This document shows, one piece after another, positions 1 to 8,661 of a stretch of 64,000 bases of DNA (position 1 is its first letter; the number at the start of each line of letters is the position of its first letter). Under the pieces are notes generated by a model. It was not told the DNA's origin. It saw only the letters and a list, made by a program, of their open reading frames with translations, and searched no databases. This DNA comes from Rhodobacter sp. (GTDB lineage Bacteria > Pseudomonadota > Alphaproteobacteria > Rhodobacterales > Rhodobacteraceae), in contig JAIXRW010000029.1 of NCBI GenBank assembly GCA_027484985.1, positions 32,746-96,745 on the forward strand, read 5' to 3'. A program made the translations under genes and the position numbers.

Positions 1-900
1 AAAGGACGTACCGCCCATATCGACCGTGATGATGTTCTTCAGCCCCCACGGCTCTCCGATATACAGCGCCGCCTGCGGGGCCGAGGCGGGGCCCGAGTTG
101 ATGGCATAGACCGACTGGTCCGATACCACCGACCCCAGCGCCAGCCCGCCGTTCGACTGGAAATACCGCACGGGGTTCTTGGCACCAAGGCTGCGGAAAT
201 AGCCGTCCACCGCTTCGACATAGCGCGACAGGATGGGGGCAAGATAGGCGTTCACGATGGCGGTCGAGGTGCGGGTATATTCGCGCACCTGCGGATAAAG
301 CAGGCTGCCCACGGTCAGCCGCACGCCCGGCATCATCTCGCGGACGATTTCGGCGGCGCGCAATTCGTGGTCGGGGTGCAGCACCGACCACACAAAGCTG
401 ATGGCAACTGAATCCACCCCCTCGCGCAGGAAATGGCGGCAGGCGTCACGCACGTCATCCTCGTGCAGCGGGGTATGGACGGCCCCCGTGGAAACCACCC
501 GCTCGCGCACGCCGCGCCGCAGGTAGCGCGGCACCAGCATGCGGGCGGGCGGGTATTCGGGATCGTAGCGATAGCCGTCCTCTTTATGGCCCAGACGGAT
601 TTCAATGCTGTCCTCGTGCCCTGCCGTGGCGATCAGCCCCGTGCGCGCCCCCTTGTGCTGGATCAGCGCGTTCAGGCCCACGGTCGTGCCGTTGATGCAC
701 AGATCAGCGTTCGACACGATCTCGGTCGCGGTGATGCCCGTTTCCTCTTCGATCAGCGCAAGCCCGTTGCGGATGGCTTGGGTCGGGTCTTGCGGGGTGG
801 ACAGCGCCTTGAAGATCCGCACCTCGCCATTGCGGTCGGCAAGGATGAAGTCGGTAAAGGTGCCGCCGGCATCGATGCCAAGACGATAGGTGTTCTGCAT
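1..900 (-). CDS. Hydantoinase/oxoprolinase HyuA-like subunit, 3' part cut by window edge
   Basis: The first 300 codons are present; the gene runs off the left edge. Near the N-terminus is GIDAGGTFTD, the phosphate-binding signature of the ASKHA fold found in HyuA, 5-oxoprolinase and acetone carboxylase subunits. A second ASKHA motif, VDMGGTSF, lies at the edge. The family performs ATP-dependent hydrolysis of cyclic amides or carboxylation of ketones together with HyuB. The start at 900 is preceded by an AAGGAAG ribosome binding site. It follows a HyuB gene by 18 bases, so the two form a pair. Family members are usually about 650-700 residues, so more than half is missing here. The substrate cannot be read from the sequence. 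Confidence 0.9.
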   Translation of the reverse strand, partial: MQNTYRLGIDAGGTFTDFILADRNGEVRIFKALSTPQDPTQAIRNGLALIEEETGITATEIVSNADLCINGTTVGLNALIQHKGARTGLIATAGHEDSIEIRLGHKEDGYRYDPEYPPARMLVPRYLRRGVRERVVSTGAVHTPLHEDDVRDACRHFLREGVDSVAISFVWSVLHPDHELRAAEIVREMMPGVRLTVGSLLYPQVREYTRTSTAIVNAYLAPILSRYVEAVDGYFRSLGAKNPVRYFQSNGGLALGSVVSDQSVYAINSGPASAPQAALYIGEPWGLKNIITVDMGGTSF

Positions 901-918
901 GGTGTTCTTCCTTGTCCG

Positions 919-2673
919 TCAGGCAGCGGTTGCGCGCAGGGCGGCGGTGGCAGCCGCATCGACCGCCAGCGTGTCGCGGTCGGTGATCACCACGCCATAG
1001 TCGAGCCGCGCCCCTTCAAGGCTGACCAGACCGTTCCTCACATCCTCGACCACTTTTTGCACATCGCGTTCAAAGGCGTTGCCATAGCCCCCGCCGCCGG
1101 GGTTCTTGTTGGCGGCGCGCTCTCCGGGCTGGATGGTTTCGATCACGTTGTCGGTGATGATCTGGGTCGCGCCGTTGCGGGTGACTTCCAGTCGCCCGAC
1201 CTTTTTCGACACCATGGCCGATTTCGCCCCCGCCGCCCCCATCGCCGGAATCCGCCGCCCCTCGCCAAAGGTGATCAGCGTCATCGGTGTATCTAGTGGT
1301 TCAACCTCCCAGCAGGTGCCGGACCCGCCGCGGTTCTTGCCCGCACCGCCGCTGTCTTCCATCAGCGAATAGCGGTGGATGATGATCGGATAGCTGTGTT
1401 CCAGCATCTCGATATCGCCGCTGGTCAGGGCGCCAAAGCAGCATTCCGGCCCCACCGCGTGCCAGCCATCCGCCTGTGCCGTGGCCCCCGCCCCCGAGAT
1501 GATCGAGGCCAGCACCATGGTCACATATTCCTCGTCATGGCGCTTGTCCCAGCCTGCGATGTTGCAGCCATTGGCATGGCCCCAGCTTGCCGAAACCTTG
1601 TGCGGGGCGGCCTGTTCAAAAGCCAGACGCACCGCATCGGTCAGGGTTTCCATCGGGGTCGTGGTGCAGTTCATATGCGGCGCAGGGGATTTGGCGTTGC
1701 ACAGCGTCCCCTTCGGCCCCATGTCGGTGCTGACACAGCGATAGAGCCCCTCGTTATAGGGCGGCGGCAACTGGGCGAACATCATCAGCCCCAGATACAC
1801 GCCCGAATGGCTGTTTCCTTCGTAGCTGTTGATGAAATAGGGAATTTGCGGCGGCGACTGGATGGCGATATGGCAGCCATCGCCCTTGATCGTCACGGTG
1901 GCGGTAATCTCGAAATCGCCATAACCATGGCCCGCATCCTCAAGGATCGCGGTGCCGGTATAGGTGCCATCGGGCACTTCCGCGATCAGGGACCGCATGT
2001 GGTGTTCGGCCATGTCCAGCAGTTCCGCGATGCAGTCCTGCACCATCGCCTTGCCATAGCGGTCCATCAGCCGCTTGAGGTTGCGCGCCCCCACCTGACA
2101 GGCCCCGATCAGCGCGTTGAAATCGCCTTCCTGGTCGCGGCGCGCGCGCATGTTGGACAGGATCATGTTCATCACATCATGACGCGGCTTGCCCTGATCC
2201 CAGATCTTGATCGGCGGGATACGCAGCCCTTCGGCATAAATCTCGGTCGCGTTGGGGTTATAGCCCGCAGGCACAGGCCCGCCGATATCGGTCAGGTGGC
2301 CCTTGCACACCGTCCAGAACACCAGTTCGCCCTCATAGAACACGGGCATGTACATGCAGGTGTCGATGATATGCGACCCGCCATAGGACGGATCGTTGTG
2401 CAGCATCAGATCGCCATCATGGATGTCGCCTTCGAAATACTTGGCCACCGATTTCATCGCCGGGATCAGACTGCCCAGATGGATCGGAATGTCCTGCCCC
2501 TGCAAAATCATCTCGGGCGCGTGGTTGAACAGGGCGGTCGAATAGTCATGGGCAAGGTTGAACACCGACGACCGCGCGGTCTGTTCCAGCGCAAGGGTCA
2601 TCTCGCGCTGGGTGGTCTCAAGGACCCCCCGCACCACCGAAAGCGTGATCGGATCGACGTTCCGTTTGGCCAT
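919..2673 (-). CDS. Hydantoinase B/oxoprolinase family protein (HyuB-like, copy 1)
   Basis: A 584-residue cytoplasmic protein of the HyuB family, the partner subunit of HyuA in N-methylhydantoinase, 5-oxoprolinase-like enzymes and acetone/acetophenone carboxylases. It starts MAKRNVDPITLSVVRG, the usual opening of the family, and contains the conserved segments HNDPSYGGSHIIDTCM and NPGGGGYGNAF. I prefer the ATG at 2673 over a GTG 33 bases upstream because AGGAG sits six bases before it. It is first in an operon with the HyuA-like gene below it and is divergent from an AraC-type regulator, which suggests local control. The exact substrate is unknown. Confidence 0.9.
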   Translation of the reverse strand: MAKRNVDPITLSVVRGVLETTQREMTLALEQTARSSVFNLAHDYSTALFNHAPEMILQGQDIPIHLGSLIPAMKSVAKYFEGDIHDGDLMLHNDPSYGGSHIIDTCMYMPVFYEGELVFWTVCKGHLTDIGGPVPAGYNPNATEIYAEGLRIPPIKIWDQGKPRHDVMNMILSNMRARRDQEGDFNALIGACQVGARNLKRLMDRYGKAMVQDCIAELLDMAEHHMRSLIAEVPDGTYTGTAILEDAGHGYGDFEITATVTIKGDGCHIAIQSPPQIPYFINSYEGNSHSGVYLGLMMFAQLPPPYNEGLYRCVSTDMGPKGTLCNAKSPAPHMNCTTTPMETLTDAVRLAFEQAAPHKVSASWGHANGCNIAGWDKRHDEEYVTMVLASIISGAGATAQADGWHAVGPECCFGALTSGDIEMLEHSYPIIIHRYSLMEDSGGAGKNRGGSGTCWEVEPLDTPMTLITFGEGRRIPAMGAAGAKSAMVSKKVGRLEVTRNGATQIITDNVIETIQPGERAANKNPGGGGYGNAFERDVQKVVEDVRNGLVSLEGARLDYGVVITDRDTLAVDAAATAALRATAA

Positions 2674-2915
2674 TCCCGTCTCCTGTTGCTGCCGATTGCC
2701 AGCCACAGGCCAGCCGCCCGCGCCCGAAGGCGGGGGAATGGCGGTCTTTCCCCGTTGCTGGCCGAATCCCGGCCTTATCCTTATTGTCGGTCAGGTTGCC
2801 CCCTTCGCCGCCGCCCGTCTTGACGCCCAGCGCACAAGCATTTGTCATCCAGCGCGCCCGGCGACGGCGGCAGCGCCATCTGCGGCAAAGGGGCAGGTGA
2901 CTTGGCGGTCTGGAA

Positions 2916-2945
2916 TTGACTTCCCGCCCGCAAGGACGATGTTAC
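2916..2945 (+). promoter_or_regulatory. Putative sigma-70-type promoter of the AraC-type gene
   Basis: TTGACT at 2916-2921 is followed after 17-18 bases by a weak -10-like ATGTTA/TGTTAC at 2939-2945. It lies in the divergent HyuB/AraC intergenic region. A promoter here would exclude the TTG at 2916 as start codon of the regulator and favour the GTG at 2973. Confidence 0.4.
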
Positions 2946-2972
2946 AGGGATGCGACATGGGCGGACGCGAAC

Positions 2973-3932
2973 GTGACCAACGGGACGCACAGCACAGAGC
3001 TTTTGCCAGCCTCGGCCCGCGCCGATCACTGGAACGCGGTGATCGCCCAGGCCTATTTCCCGCTTGACCTGACCTTCCGCGATGCCGCGCGTTTCGAAGG
3101 CAGGCTTGATGTCGGCACGCTGGGCGGGCTGTCGCTGTCGCGGTTGCAAACCGAACCCGTGCAATATGAACGGCATCGCCGCCACATCTCGCGCGGGACC
3201 GAAGAGCAATACCTGATCACCATCCCGCGCCAGTCGCCGGTCGATTTCAGCCAGTCGGGCCGCGAGGTGCGCTGCGATCCGGGGGGCTTCATTCTGGAAC
3301 GCGGGGACGAACCCTACCGCTTTTCCTATGGTGCGGCGAACGATCTGTGCGTGATCAAGGTGGCAAAGCCCATTCTGGCCGAAAAACTGCGCAATCCCGA
3401 CCGGTTCTGCGCCATCGTCTTTAACGGGCGCGAAGGGATCGGTTCGCTGTTCACCAGCCTTGCGCAGCAGATACAGCAGCAAACCACTGCCGGAAGCACC
3501 GTCGATCCGGTGGCGGGCACGGTTCTGGGGCGGCATCTGGTCGAGCTTCTGGCGCTGACGCTTGACCGCAGCAGCGATGTGGAAAGCGGCGCCGCGTCAT
3601 CCGTGCGCGAAGGCCATCGCCGCCGCGCGCAATCGGTGATCCTGTCGAACCTGTCGCATCCCGACCTGTCGCCCGAATTCGTGGCCGAACGGATCGGTAT
3701 CTCGAAACGCTACCTGCATGAACTGTTCGCCGAGGTGAATTGCACGGTTTCGCAATCGATCCGCGAACAGCGCCTGCATGCGGCGCGCGATCTTTTGCAA
3801 ATGGCCAATCCGGGGCCGCTTTCTGACATTGCATATCGGTTCGGCTTTGCCGATCAGGCGCAGTTCTCGCGCCTGTTCCGGGCGATGTTCGGCCAGACGC
3901 CCAGCAGCTATCGCGCCAGCCGCACGCCCTAG
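2973..3932 (+). CDS. AraC-family transcriptional regulator
   Basis: About 319 residues. The N-terminal 190 residues look like the AraC-binding-like sensor domain found in many helix-turn-helix regulators. The C-terminus carries two AraC-type helix-turn-helix units: one around SPEFVAERIGISKRYLHELF and one ending in QAQFSRLFRAMFGQTPSSYR, the typical AraC signature. The start is uncertain: the frame is open from a TTG at 2916, but that TTG is part of a likely -35 box, so the GTG at 2973 is chosen. The gene is divergent from the HyuB/HyuA pair and probably controls it. Its end overlaps the convergent dehydratase gene by four bases. Confidence 0.85.
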   Translation: MTNGTHSTELLPASARADHWNAVIAQAYFPLDLTFRDAARFEGRLDVGTLGGLSLSRLQTEPVQYERHRRHISRGTEEQYLITIPRQSPVDFSQSGREVRCDPGGFILERGDEPYRFSYGAANDLCVIKVAKPILAEKLRNPDRFCAIVFNGREGIGSLFTSLAQQIQQQTTAGSTVDPVAGTVLGRHLVELLALTLDRSSDVESGAASSVREGHRRRAQSVILSNLSHPDLSPEFVAERIGISKRYLHELFAEVNCTVSQSIREQRLHAARDLLQMANPGPLSDIAYRFGFADQAQFSRLFRAMFGQTPSSYRASRTP

Positions 3933-4747
3933 CAGGCCTGCCCCGCCATCGTGACAGGCCCCCCCACGCGCCGCACGCGCAGCGCCAGACCGGCCGCATC
4001 GGGGTAAGCCTCGACAACCGCGTTTTGCCCCAGCGTCAGGGGCGACAAACCGCGATAGACAAATCGGTTCAGCCCCCGCCCCAGCATGCGGTCGGCCAGA
4101 ACCATCATCGCCACCGCCTGCAACGGGCCATGCACCACAAGCCCCGTATAGCCTTCGACCTGCCGGGCGTAATCGGCATCGTAATGGATGCGGTGGCCGT
4201 TGAATGTCATCGCCGAAAAGCGGAACAGGCGCACCGGATCGGCCAGCAGGGGCATGCTGGCCAGCGGTGGCCCAAGGTCAGGGGCATCGGGGTAAACCGG
4301 GGGCGGCGCGCCCGCGAAAGGGTCTTCGCGGTAAACCAGATCCTGCCGCTCGGACAGGATCATCGCCCCGCCCACCAGATAATCGTGCCGGACCGACACA
4401 AAGATCAGCGGCCCCGTCGATCCGGTCTTGTCCGCGATCCGCTCAATCCGGCTGTCGCGCGTCACCTCATCCCCGGCATGGAAAGCGCCGTGAAAGGTGA
4501 TCTCGCCCCCCGCCCACATCCGCCGCTTTAGCGGCAGGGGCGGCAATTCCAGCCCTAGCCGCGGATGCCCGTCACGCCCCAGTTCTTCGGGCGGATAGGC
4601 ATCGGGCGACAGCGCCCAGAACAGGCCCAGCGGCACCTCGCCCGTCGCAAGATCGGGCAAAGTGGCCCGATATTGCGCGATCAGGCGCGGCGACAGCGTA
4701 TCAACCCGCCGCGACCCGCGCCCGATCCAGTCGTCGAACAAACCCAT
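3929..4747 (-). CDS. MaoC/FAS1-like dehydratase domain protein (mesaconyl-C4-CoA hydratase-like)
   Basis: A 272-residue double hot-dog protein. Its N-terminal half resembles the FAS1-like dehydratase domain. The C-terminal half has the hydratase-2-type pattern FNGHRIHYDADYA followed by GLVVHGP, where N/H/D act on the CoA thioester. Relatives hydrate or dehydrate acyl-CoA esters, for example mesaconyl-C4-CoA or beta-hydroxyacyl-CoA. It is the last gene of the five-gene HyuA/HyuB/LysR/OYE operon, 12 bases after the reductase gene. The context argues for a CoA-ester step downstream of the Hyu enzyme. The precise substrate is not recognisable. Confidence 0.8.
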   Translation of the reverse strand: MGLFDDWIGRGSRRVDTLSPRLIAQYRATLPDLATGEVPLGLFWALSPDAYPPEELGRDGHPRLGLELPPLPLKRRMWAGGEITFHGAFHAGDEVTRDSRIERIADKTGSTGPLIFVSVRHDYLVGGAMILSERQDLVYREDPFAGAPPPVYPDAPDLGPPLASMPLLADPVRLFRFSAMTFNGHRIHYDADYARQVEGYTGLVVHGPLQAVAMMVLADRMLGRGLNRFVYRGLSPLTLGQNAVVEAYPDAAGLALRVRRVGGPVTMAGQAC

Positions 4748-4759
4748 GCGCCCTCTGCC

Positions 4760-5941
4760 TTATGGTTGCGGCCATTCGGGATCGACCAGACCCGTCGCAT
4801 AGGCCAGCCCGAAATCGAGCGGCGGCTGCACCACATATTTCCGGTCGAACGGCAGCCACGGATAGCTTGCCCCCGACCGCACGATATAGGGCCAGTCGGG
4901 ATGGGCAAATAGCGGGCGACCCAGCGCCACCATATCGGCCGCCCCCGATGTCAGCGCCGCTTCGGCCTGCGCGCCTTCGGCAATGCCGCCATTGGTGATG
5001 ACAGGCTTGCCCGAGGCGCGCTTGAGCACCGTCGGCATCGGCGTGGGGTCGGCCGGAAAGCGGTTGTCGAGATAGTTGAAACTGGCCCAATGCAGCGCGT
5101 CATAGGCCGACTCTTTCAGCGCGGCCCCGATAGCCTCGGCATAGGCGGTGCCGCCGGGCCATGCGCCGGTGAAATCATCCACCCCGTCCTGCGACAGGCG
5201 CAGGATCAGCAATTTGTCCCGTCCGATGGCGGCGCGGATCTTTTCGCCCACCAGCTTGGCGAAGCGCACATTGTTTTCGGGGCTGCCGCCGAATTCATCG
5301 GTGCGAAGGTTGGTTTTGGGCGTGATGAACTGCCAGATCAGATAGCCGTTCGCGCCATGCACCTCGACCCCGTCCGCGCCCGCCTCGACCGCCCGCTTGG
5401 CCCCTGCGGCAAAACCGTCGGCCACGGCATGCAGCTCTGCCACACTCAATTCACGGGCGGGCGGAAAGGTCACTTTGGGCCAATCGCCCTTGATGTTGCG
5501 GATGGTCTTTTCATCGTCGGAATCGGTGTAAAGCACCCAGCCCCCGCTTTGCGTGGCCGAGGCGCTGACCGGAGGCTTGCCCCCCAGCGTGCGCGGATCG
5601 CAGACCCGCCCGCCATGCATCAGCTGGATTACGATCTTGGCGCCATGGTCATGGACCGCATCACACACCTTTTTCCAGCCCGCCACATGGGCCGCATTGG
5701 CAATGCCCGGCTGTGACAGATAGGCCCGCGACTGGAACGCATCCTGTTCGTAGGTGCCTTCGGTCACGATCAGCCCCAGCCCGCCCCGCGCGCGGCGGGC
5801 GTAATAGGCGGCCATTTCGTCCGTCGGCGTGCCGTCGGCATCGGCCATCTGCCGCGTCAGGGGCGCCATCGCGATGCGGTTGCGCAAGATGACGCGCCCC
5901 AGCGTGACGGGGGAAAACAGGGTCGGGAATGTTTCGGCCAT
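4760..5941 (-). CDS. Old-yellow-enzyme family NADH:flavin oxidoreductase / alkene reductase
   Basis: A 393-residue FMN-dependent TIM-barrel protein. It opens with LFSPVTLGRVILRNRIAMAPLTR, here cited by position (residues 8-30), which is standard for the family. Residues of the active site are visible in VHGANGYLIWQF: the H-x-x-N pair that binds the substrate and the following Tyr that donates a proton. The phosphate-binding end VALGRPLFAHPDWP is also typical. The family reduces activated C=C bonds of enones, nitroalkenes or nitrate esters using NAD(P)H. It sits between a LysR regulator gene and the dehydratase gene in one operon, with gaps of 17 and 12 bases. Confidence 0.9.
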   Translation of the reverse strand: MAETFPTLFSPVTLGRVILRNRIAMAPLTRQMADADGTPTDEMAAYYARRARGGLGLIVTEGTYEQDAFQSRAYLSQPGIANAAHVAGWKKVCDAVHDHGAKIVIQLMHGGRVCDPRTLGGKPPVSASATQSGGWVLYTDSDDEKTIRNIKGDWPKVTFPPARELSVAELHAVADGFAAGAKRAVEAGADGVEVHGANGYLIWQFITPKTNLRTDEFGGSPENNVRFAKLVGEKIRAAIGRDKLLILRLSQDGVDDFTGAWPGGTAYAEAIGAALKESAYDALHWASFNYLDNRFPADPTPMPTVLKRASGKPVITNGGIAEGAQAEAALTSGAADMVALGRPLFAHPDWPYIVRSGASYPWLPFDRKYVVQPPLDFGLAYATGLVDPEWPQP

Positions 5942-5958
5942 GTGTCGAACTCCTTGAA

Positions 5959-6879
5959 TTACAGCCGTCCGTCCCAGAGGCCGGAACGGACAAGATCGGA
6001 AATCTGCGTGCGGATCAGCCGCACCACCGCTTTTGTGACGGGGGCCGCCGCGCGATGGGGCGCATGGGCAAGGATCAGTTCGCGGCTGATGATGGGCGCG
6101 ATCCGGCGCGCCACCAGAAGGCCTGCCTGCAATTCGCGCCGCACGGCGGTCAGCGGCAGAACGGTCTGGATGCCACCGGTGGCGACAAGGTCCAGGATCG
6201 TGGGCAGCGTTTCCAGCTCCATCGCCACATTCAGCGTGACAGCGCCCCGTGCCGCCGCCTCTTCGACCAGCACGCGCAGCCCGTGCGGCAATCCCGGCAA
6301 GACCAGTTCCACCCCGCCCAGCGCGGCCAAATCCACATCCGAACCCGCGCCTGCGGGCGGCGCATCGGGCGCCGAAATCAGGAACAGGTCTTCGAACAGC
6401 AGATGTTCGGCATCCAGAAGCGAGCTCGACTTCATCTTGTAAAGCACGGCAAGGTCCACCTTGCCCGCCGCCAGCCAGTCGGCCACATGGCCGCTGAACC
6501 CTTCCATTACGCGCATCTTTACCCGTGGCAGTTCGGCCCTGATCTGGCGCAACAGCGGCGCGAGCAACACCAGCCCGACCGAAGGCGGCACGGCCAGTTT
6601 GACCGTTCCGTCCAGTTCGCCGGCCGAGGCGCGCATGTCCTGACGAAGCGCCTCGCGATCGGCCAGCAAGCCGCGCGCCCGGGTCAGGAACACCTCGCCC
6701 GCATCGGTCAGAACCACGCCGCGGCCGTTGCGATAGAACAGCGCCGTGCCCAGTTCCGCCTCAAGGTCGCGCACGCGCCGGCTCAGCGCCGATTGCGCCA
6801 TGTTGTTCTGCAAGGCCGATTTGCTGAAACTGCCCGTCTCAGCAATGCTGACAAAATAGTGCAGGTCCAGAAATTCCAC
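5959..6879 (-). CDS. LysR-family transcriptional regulator inside the Hyu operon
   Basis: A 306-residue LysR-type regulator. The N-terminal winged helix reads MEFLDLHYFVSIAETGSFSK and continues with QSALSRRVRDLEAELG, the recognition helix region. Residues 90-290 form the effector-binding domain. Unusually for the family it is transcribed with its presumed targets and not divergently: HyuB ends 3 bases upstream and the OYE gene starts 17 bases downstream. It probably responds to the substrate or a product of this pathway. No T-N11-A box could be assigned with confidence; a palindrome at 10880-10907 in front of the operon is a candidate operator for it. Confidence 0.9.
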   Translation of the reverse strand: MEFLDLHYFVSIAETGSFSKSALQNNMAQSALSRRVRDLEAELGTALFYRNGRGVVLTDAGEVFLTRARGLLADREALRQDMRASAGELDGTVKLAVPPSVGLVLLAPLLRQIRAELPRVKMRVMEGFSGHVADWLAAGKVDLAVLYKMKSSSLLDAEHLLFEDLFLISAPDAPPAGAGSDVDLAALGGVELVLPGLPHGLRVLVEEAAARGAVTLNVAMELETLPTILDLVATGGIQTVLPLTAVRRELQAGLLVARRIAPIISRELILAHAPHRAAAPVTKAVVRLIRTQISDLVRSGLWDGRL

Positions 6880-6882
6880 CGG

Positions 6883-8658
6883 TCAGGCTGCCCGCATCCG
6901 TGCCCGCAGGTCGCGCGTTGCCGCGTCGTCCAGCCCCCAGCCATAGCCGTTCTGCACCGGACAGAACACCACGCCATAAACATCGCGGGCATGGTCAGCC
7001 GTGATGAAACCGTCCAACAGGTCATCGAGCACCTTGGCCGGATCGCGGTTGAGCGGATGGCCATACCCCCCGCCACAAGGCGAAAGATAGGTCACAACGT
7101 CACCCAGTTCGGCCCGCATGCCGGAAAACTTGGCATCGACATCGCGCGACGGCTGGCCGCTTGCCGCGTTCTCGATCCGCACGATGGCGGTCGCCCCTTC
7201 GGACCCGCCAAAGATTCCCCATGGCACATCTTCGTTGCGGTCGCTTTCATGCGTCATGAAGCCCGGCGTCTGGAAGCGCTGCGATTTCACCACGCCCATC
7301 CCGCCCCTGTATTCGCCCGCGCCGGGGAACACATCGTCGCGGATTTCGTAGCGGTCGCAGATCATCGGCAGATGCATGCCAAGGTCTTCCAGCGGGTTGT
7401 TGCGGGTGTTCCGCATCAGCTCCTCGATGGTGTCCGGCCCGTCAGAACGGGGGCGCGCGCCCATCGCGGCCTCGTTCACCTCGATCAACACCCAGTAATC
7501 GCCGCTGTCGCGCAGCCCGGAATAGGAGGCGAAAGACAGGCAGGCCGCATTACCTGCCGTGCATTTGTCGGGCAGCACGGGGGCCAGCGCCTTGATGATC
7601 AGATCGACCACGCGCTGAATCTGGTTGAACCGCGCCTCGCAGGCCGCAGGCGCGATGGGGTTGAAGATCGACCCCAGCGGCGCCGTCACCTTGACGGGGC
7701 GGAAAGATCCTTCGTTCTGCGGAATGTATTCCTGATGCGTATAGGTATCCAAGAGCAGCGCGCGAAACGCGAAATAGCAGGCCACCTTGGTCGAGCCTTC
7801 GAAGGGCACGTTGAACGCGGTGGGCACCTGCGGCGACGATCCGGTCAGGTCCACCTCGACATCGTCGCCGCGCACCCGCACCGTCACCTTGATCGGCAGA
7901 CGCACGCCGCGCGTGCGGCCATCGTCATCCATGAACCCTTCGGCGGTGTAATCGCCATCCGGTATCTTGGCGATTTCGCGGCGCAGCATGGTTTCGGAAT
8001 AGTCCATCAACTGGCTGGCCGCCTGTTCCACCGTATCGCGGCCATAGCTATCCATCAGGTCGCAATACCGCCGCACACCCAGTTCGGCCGAGGCAATCTG
8101 CGCTTCCAGATCGCGCATCACCAGCCCCGGCACCCGTGTGTTGCCACTGATGTAACGCCACAACGTTTCGTTGCGCTTTCCGGCCTCGAACAGCTTCAGC
8201 CCGTTCAGCAGCATCCCTTCGGCAAAGACATCGGGGACGTCGATGATCAGCCCCGGCGTGGCTGCCCCGATATCCAGATGATGCGCGGTGTTGGCGGAAA
8301 ATCCGACCAGTTCGCCATGGTAGAAGATCGGCATGACAATACCGATATCGGGCGAATGGCTGGCCCCGAAATAGGGGTGGTTGTGGATCACCACATCGCC
8401 TTCGCGCCAGTCGGTTTTCGGAATGCTCTTTTCGATACCGCGCAGATAACCGGGGATCGACCCGATATGCATAGGCGTGGAATCGCTTTCGCACAGGGTG
8501 TTGTAATCCAGATCGAACAGCCCCGCGCCAAGGTCCTGGCTTTCGCGGATGATCGACGAATAGGACATGCGATACAGCACGTTGCCCATCTGCTCGGCAA
8601 TGGCGTGCAGCGCGCCGCCGATGACCTGAAGCGTGATTGGATCGATGGTCTTGGGCAT
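6883..8658 (-). CDS. Hydantoinase B/oxoprolinase family protein (HyuB-like, copy 2)
   Basis: A 591-residue HyuB-family subunit starting MPKTIDPITLQVIGGALHAI. It has the family segments HNHPYFGASHSPDIGIVMP and CGGGYGHPLNRDP. Together with the HyuA-like protein encoded 3 bases upstream it should form an ATP-dependent cyclic-amidase or carboxylase-type complex in the cytoplasm. It is clearly divergent from copy 1 (positions 919-2673), so this is not a recent duplication; the two pairs probably handle different compounds. The start at 8658 is supported by its position immediately after the HyuA stop. Confidence 0.9.
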   Translation of the reverse strand: MPKTIDPITLQVIGGALHAIAEQMGNVLYRMSYSSIIRESQDLGAGLFDLDYNTLCESDSTPMHIGSIPGYLRGIEKSIPKTDWREGDVVIHNHPYFGASHSPDIGIVMPIFYHGELVGFSANTAHHLDIGAATPGLIIDVPDVFAEGMLLNGLKLFEAGKRNETLWRYISGNTRVPGLVMRDLEAQIASAELGVRRYCDLMDSYGRDTVEQAASQLMDYSETMLRREIAKIPDGDYTAEGFMDDDGRTRGVRLPIKVTVRVRGDDVEVDLTGSSPQVPTAFNVPFEGSTKVACYFAFRALLLDTYTHQEYIPQNEGSFRPVKVTAPLGSIFNPIAPAACEARFNQIQRVVDLIIKALAPVLPDKCTAGNAACLSFASYSGLRDSGDYWVLIEVNEAAMGARPRSDGPDTIEELMRNTRNNPLEDLGMHLPMICDRYEIRDDVFPGAGEYRGGMGVVKSQRFQTPGFMTHESDRNEDVPWGIFGGSEGATAIVRIENAASGQPSRDVDAKFSGMRAELGDVVTYLSPCGGGYGHPLNRDPAKVLDDLLDGFITADHARDVYGVVFCPVQNGYGWGLDDAATRDLRARMRAA

Positions 8659-8661
8659 GTC

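Noticed and set aside
2781..3536. Minus-strand open frame of about 250 codons opposite the AraC gene
   Set aside because: It is opposite a clear AraC-family gene and lacks any domain.
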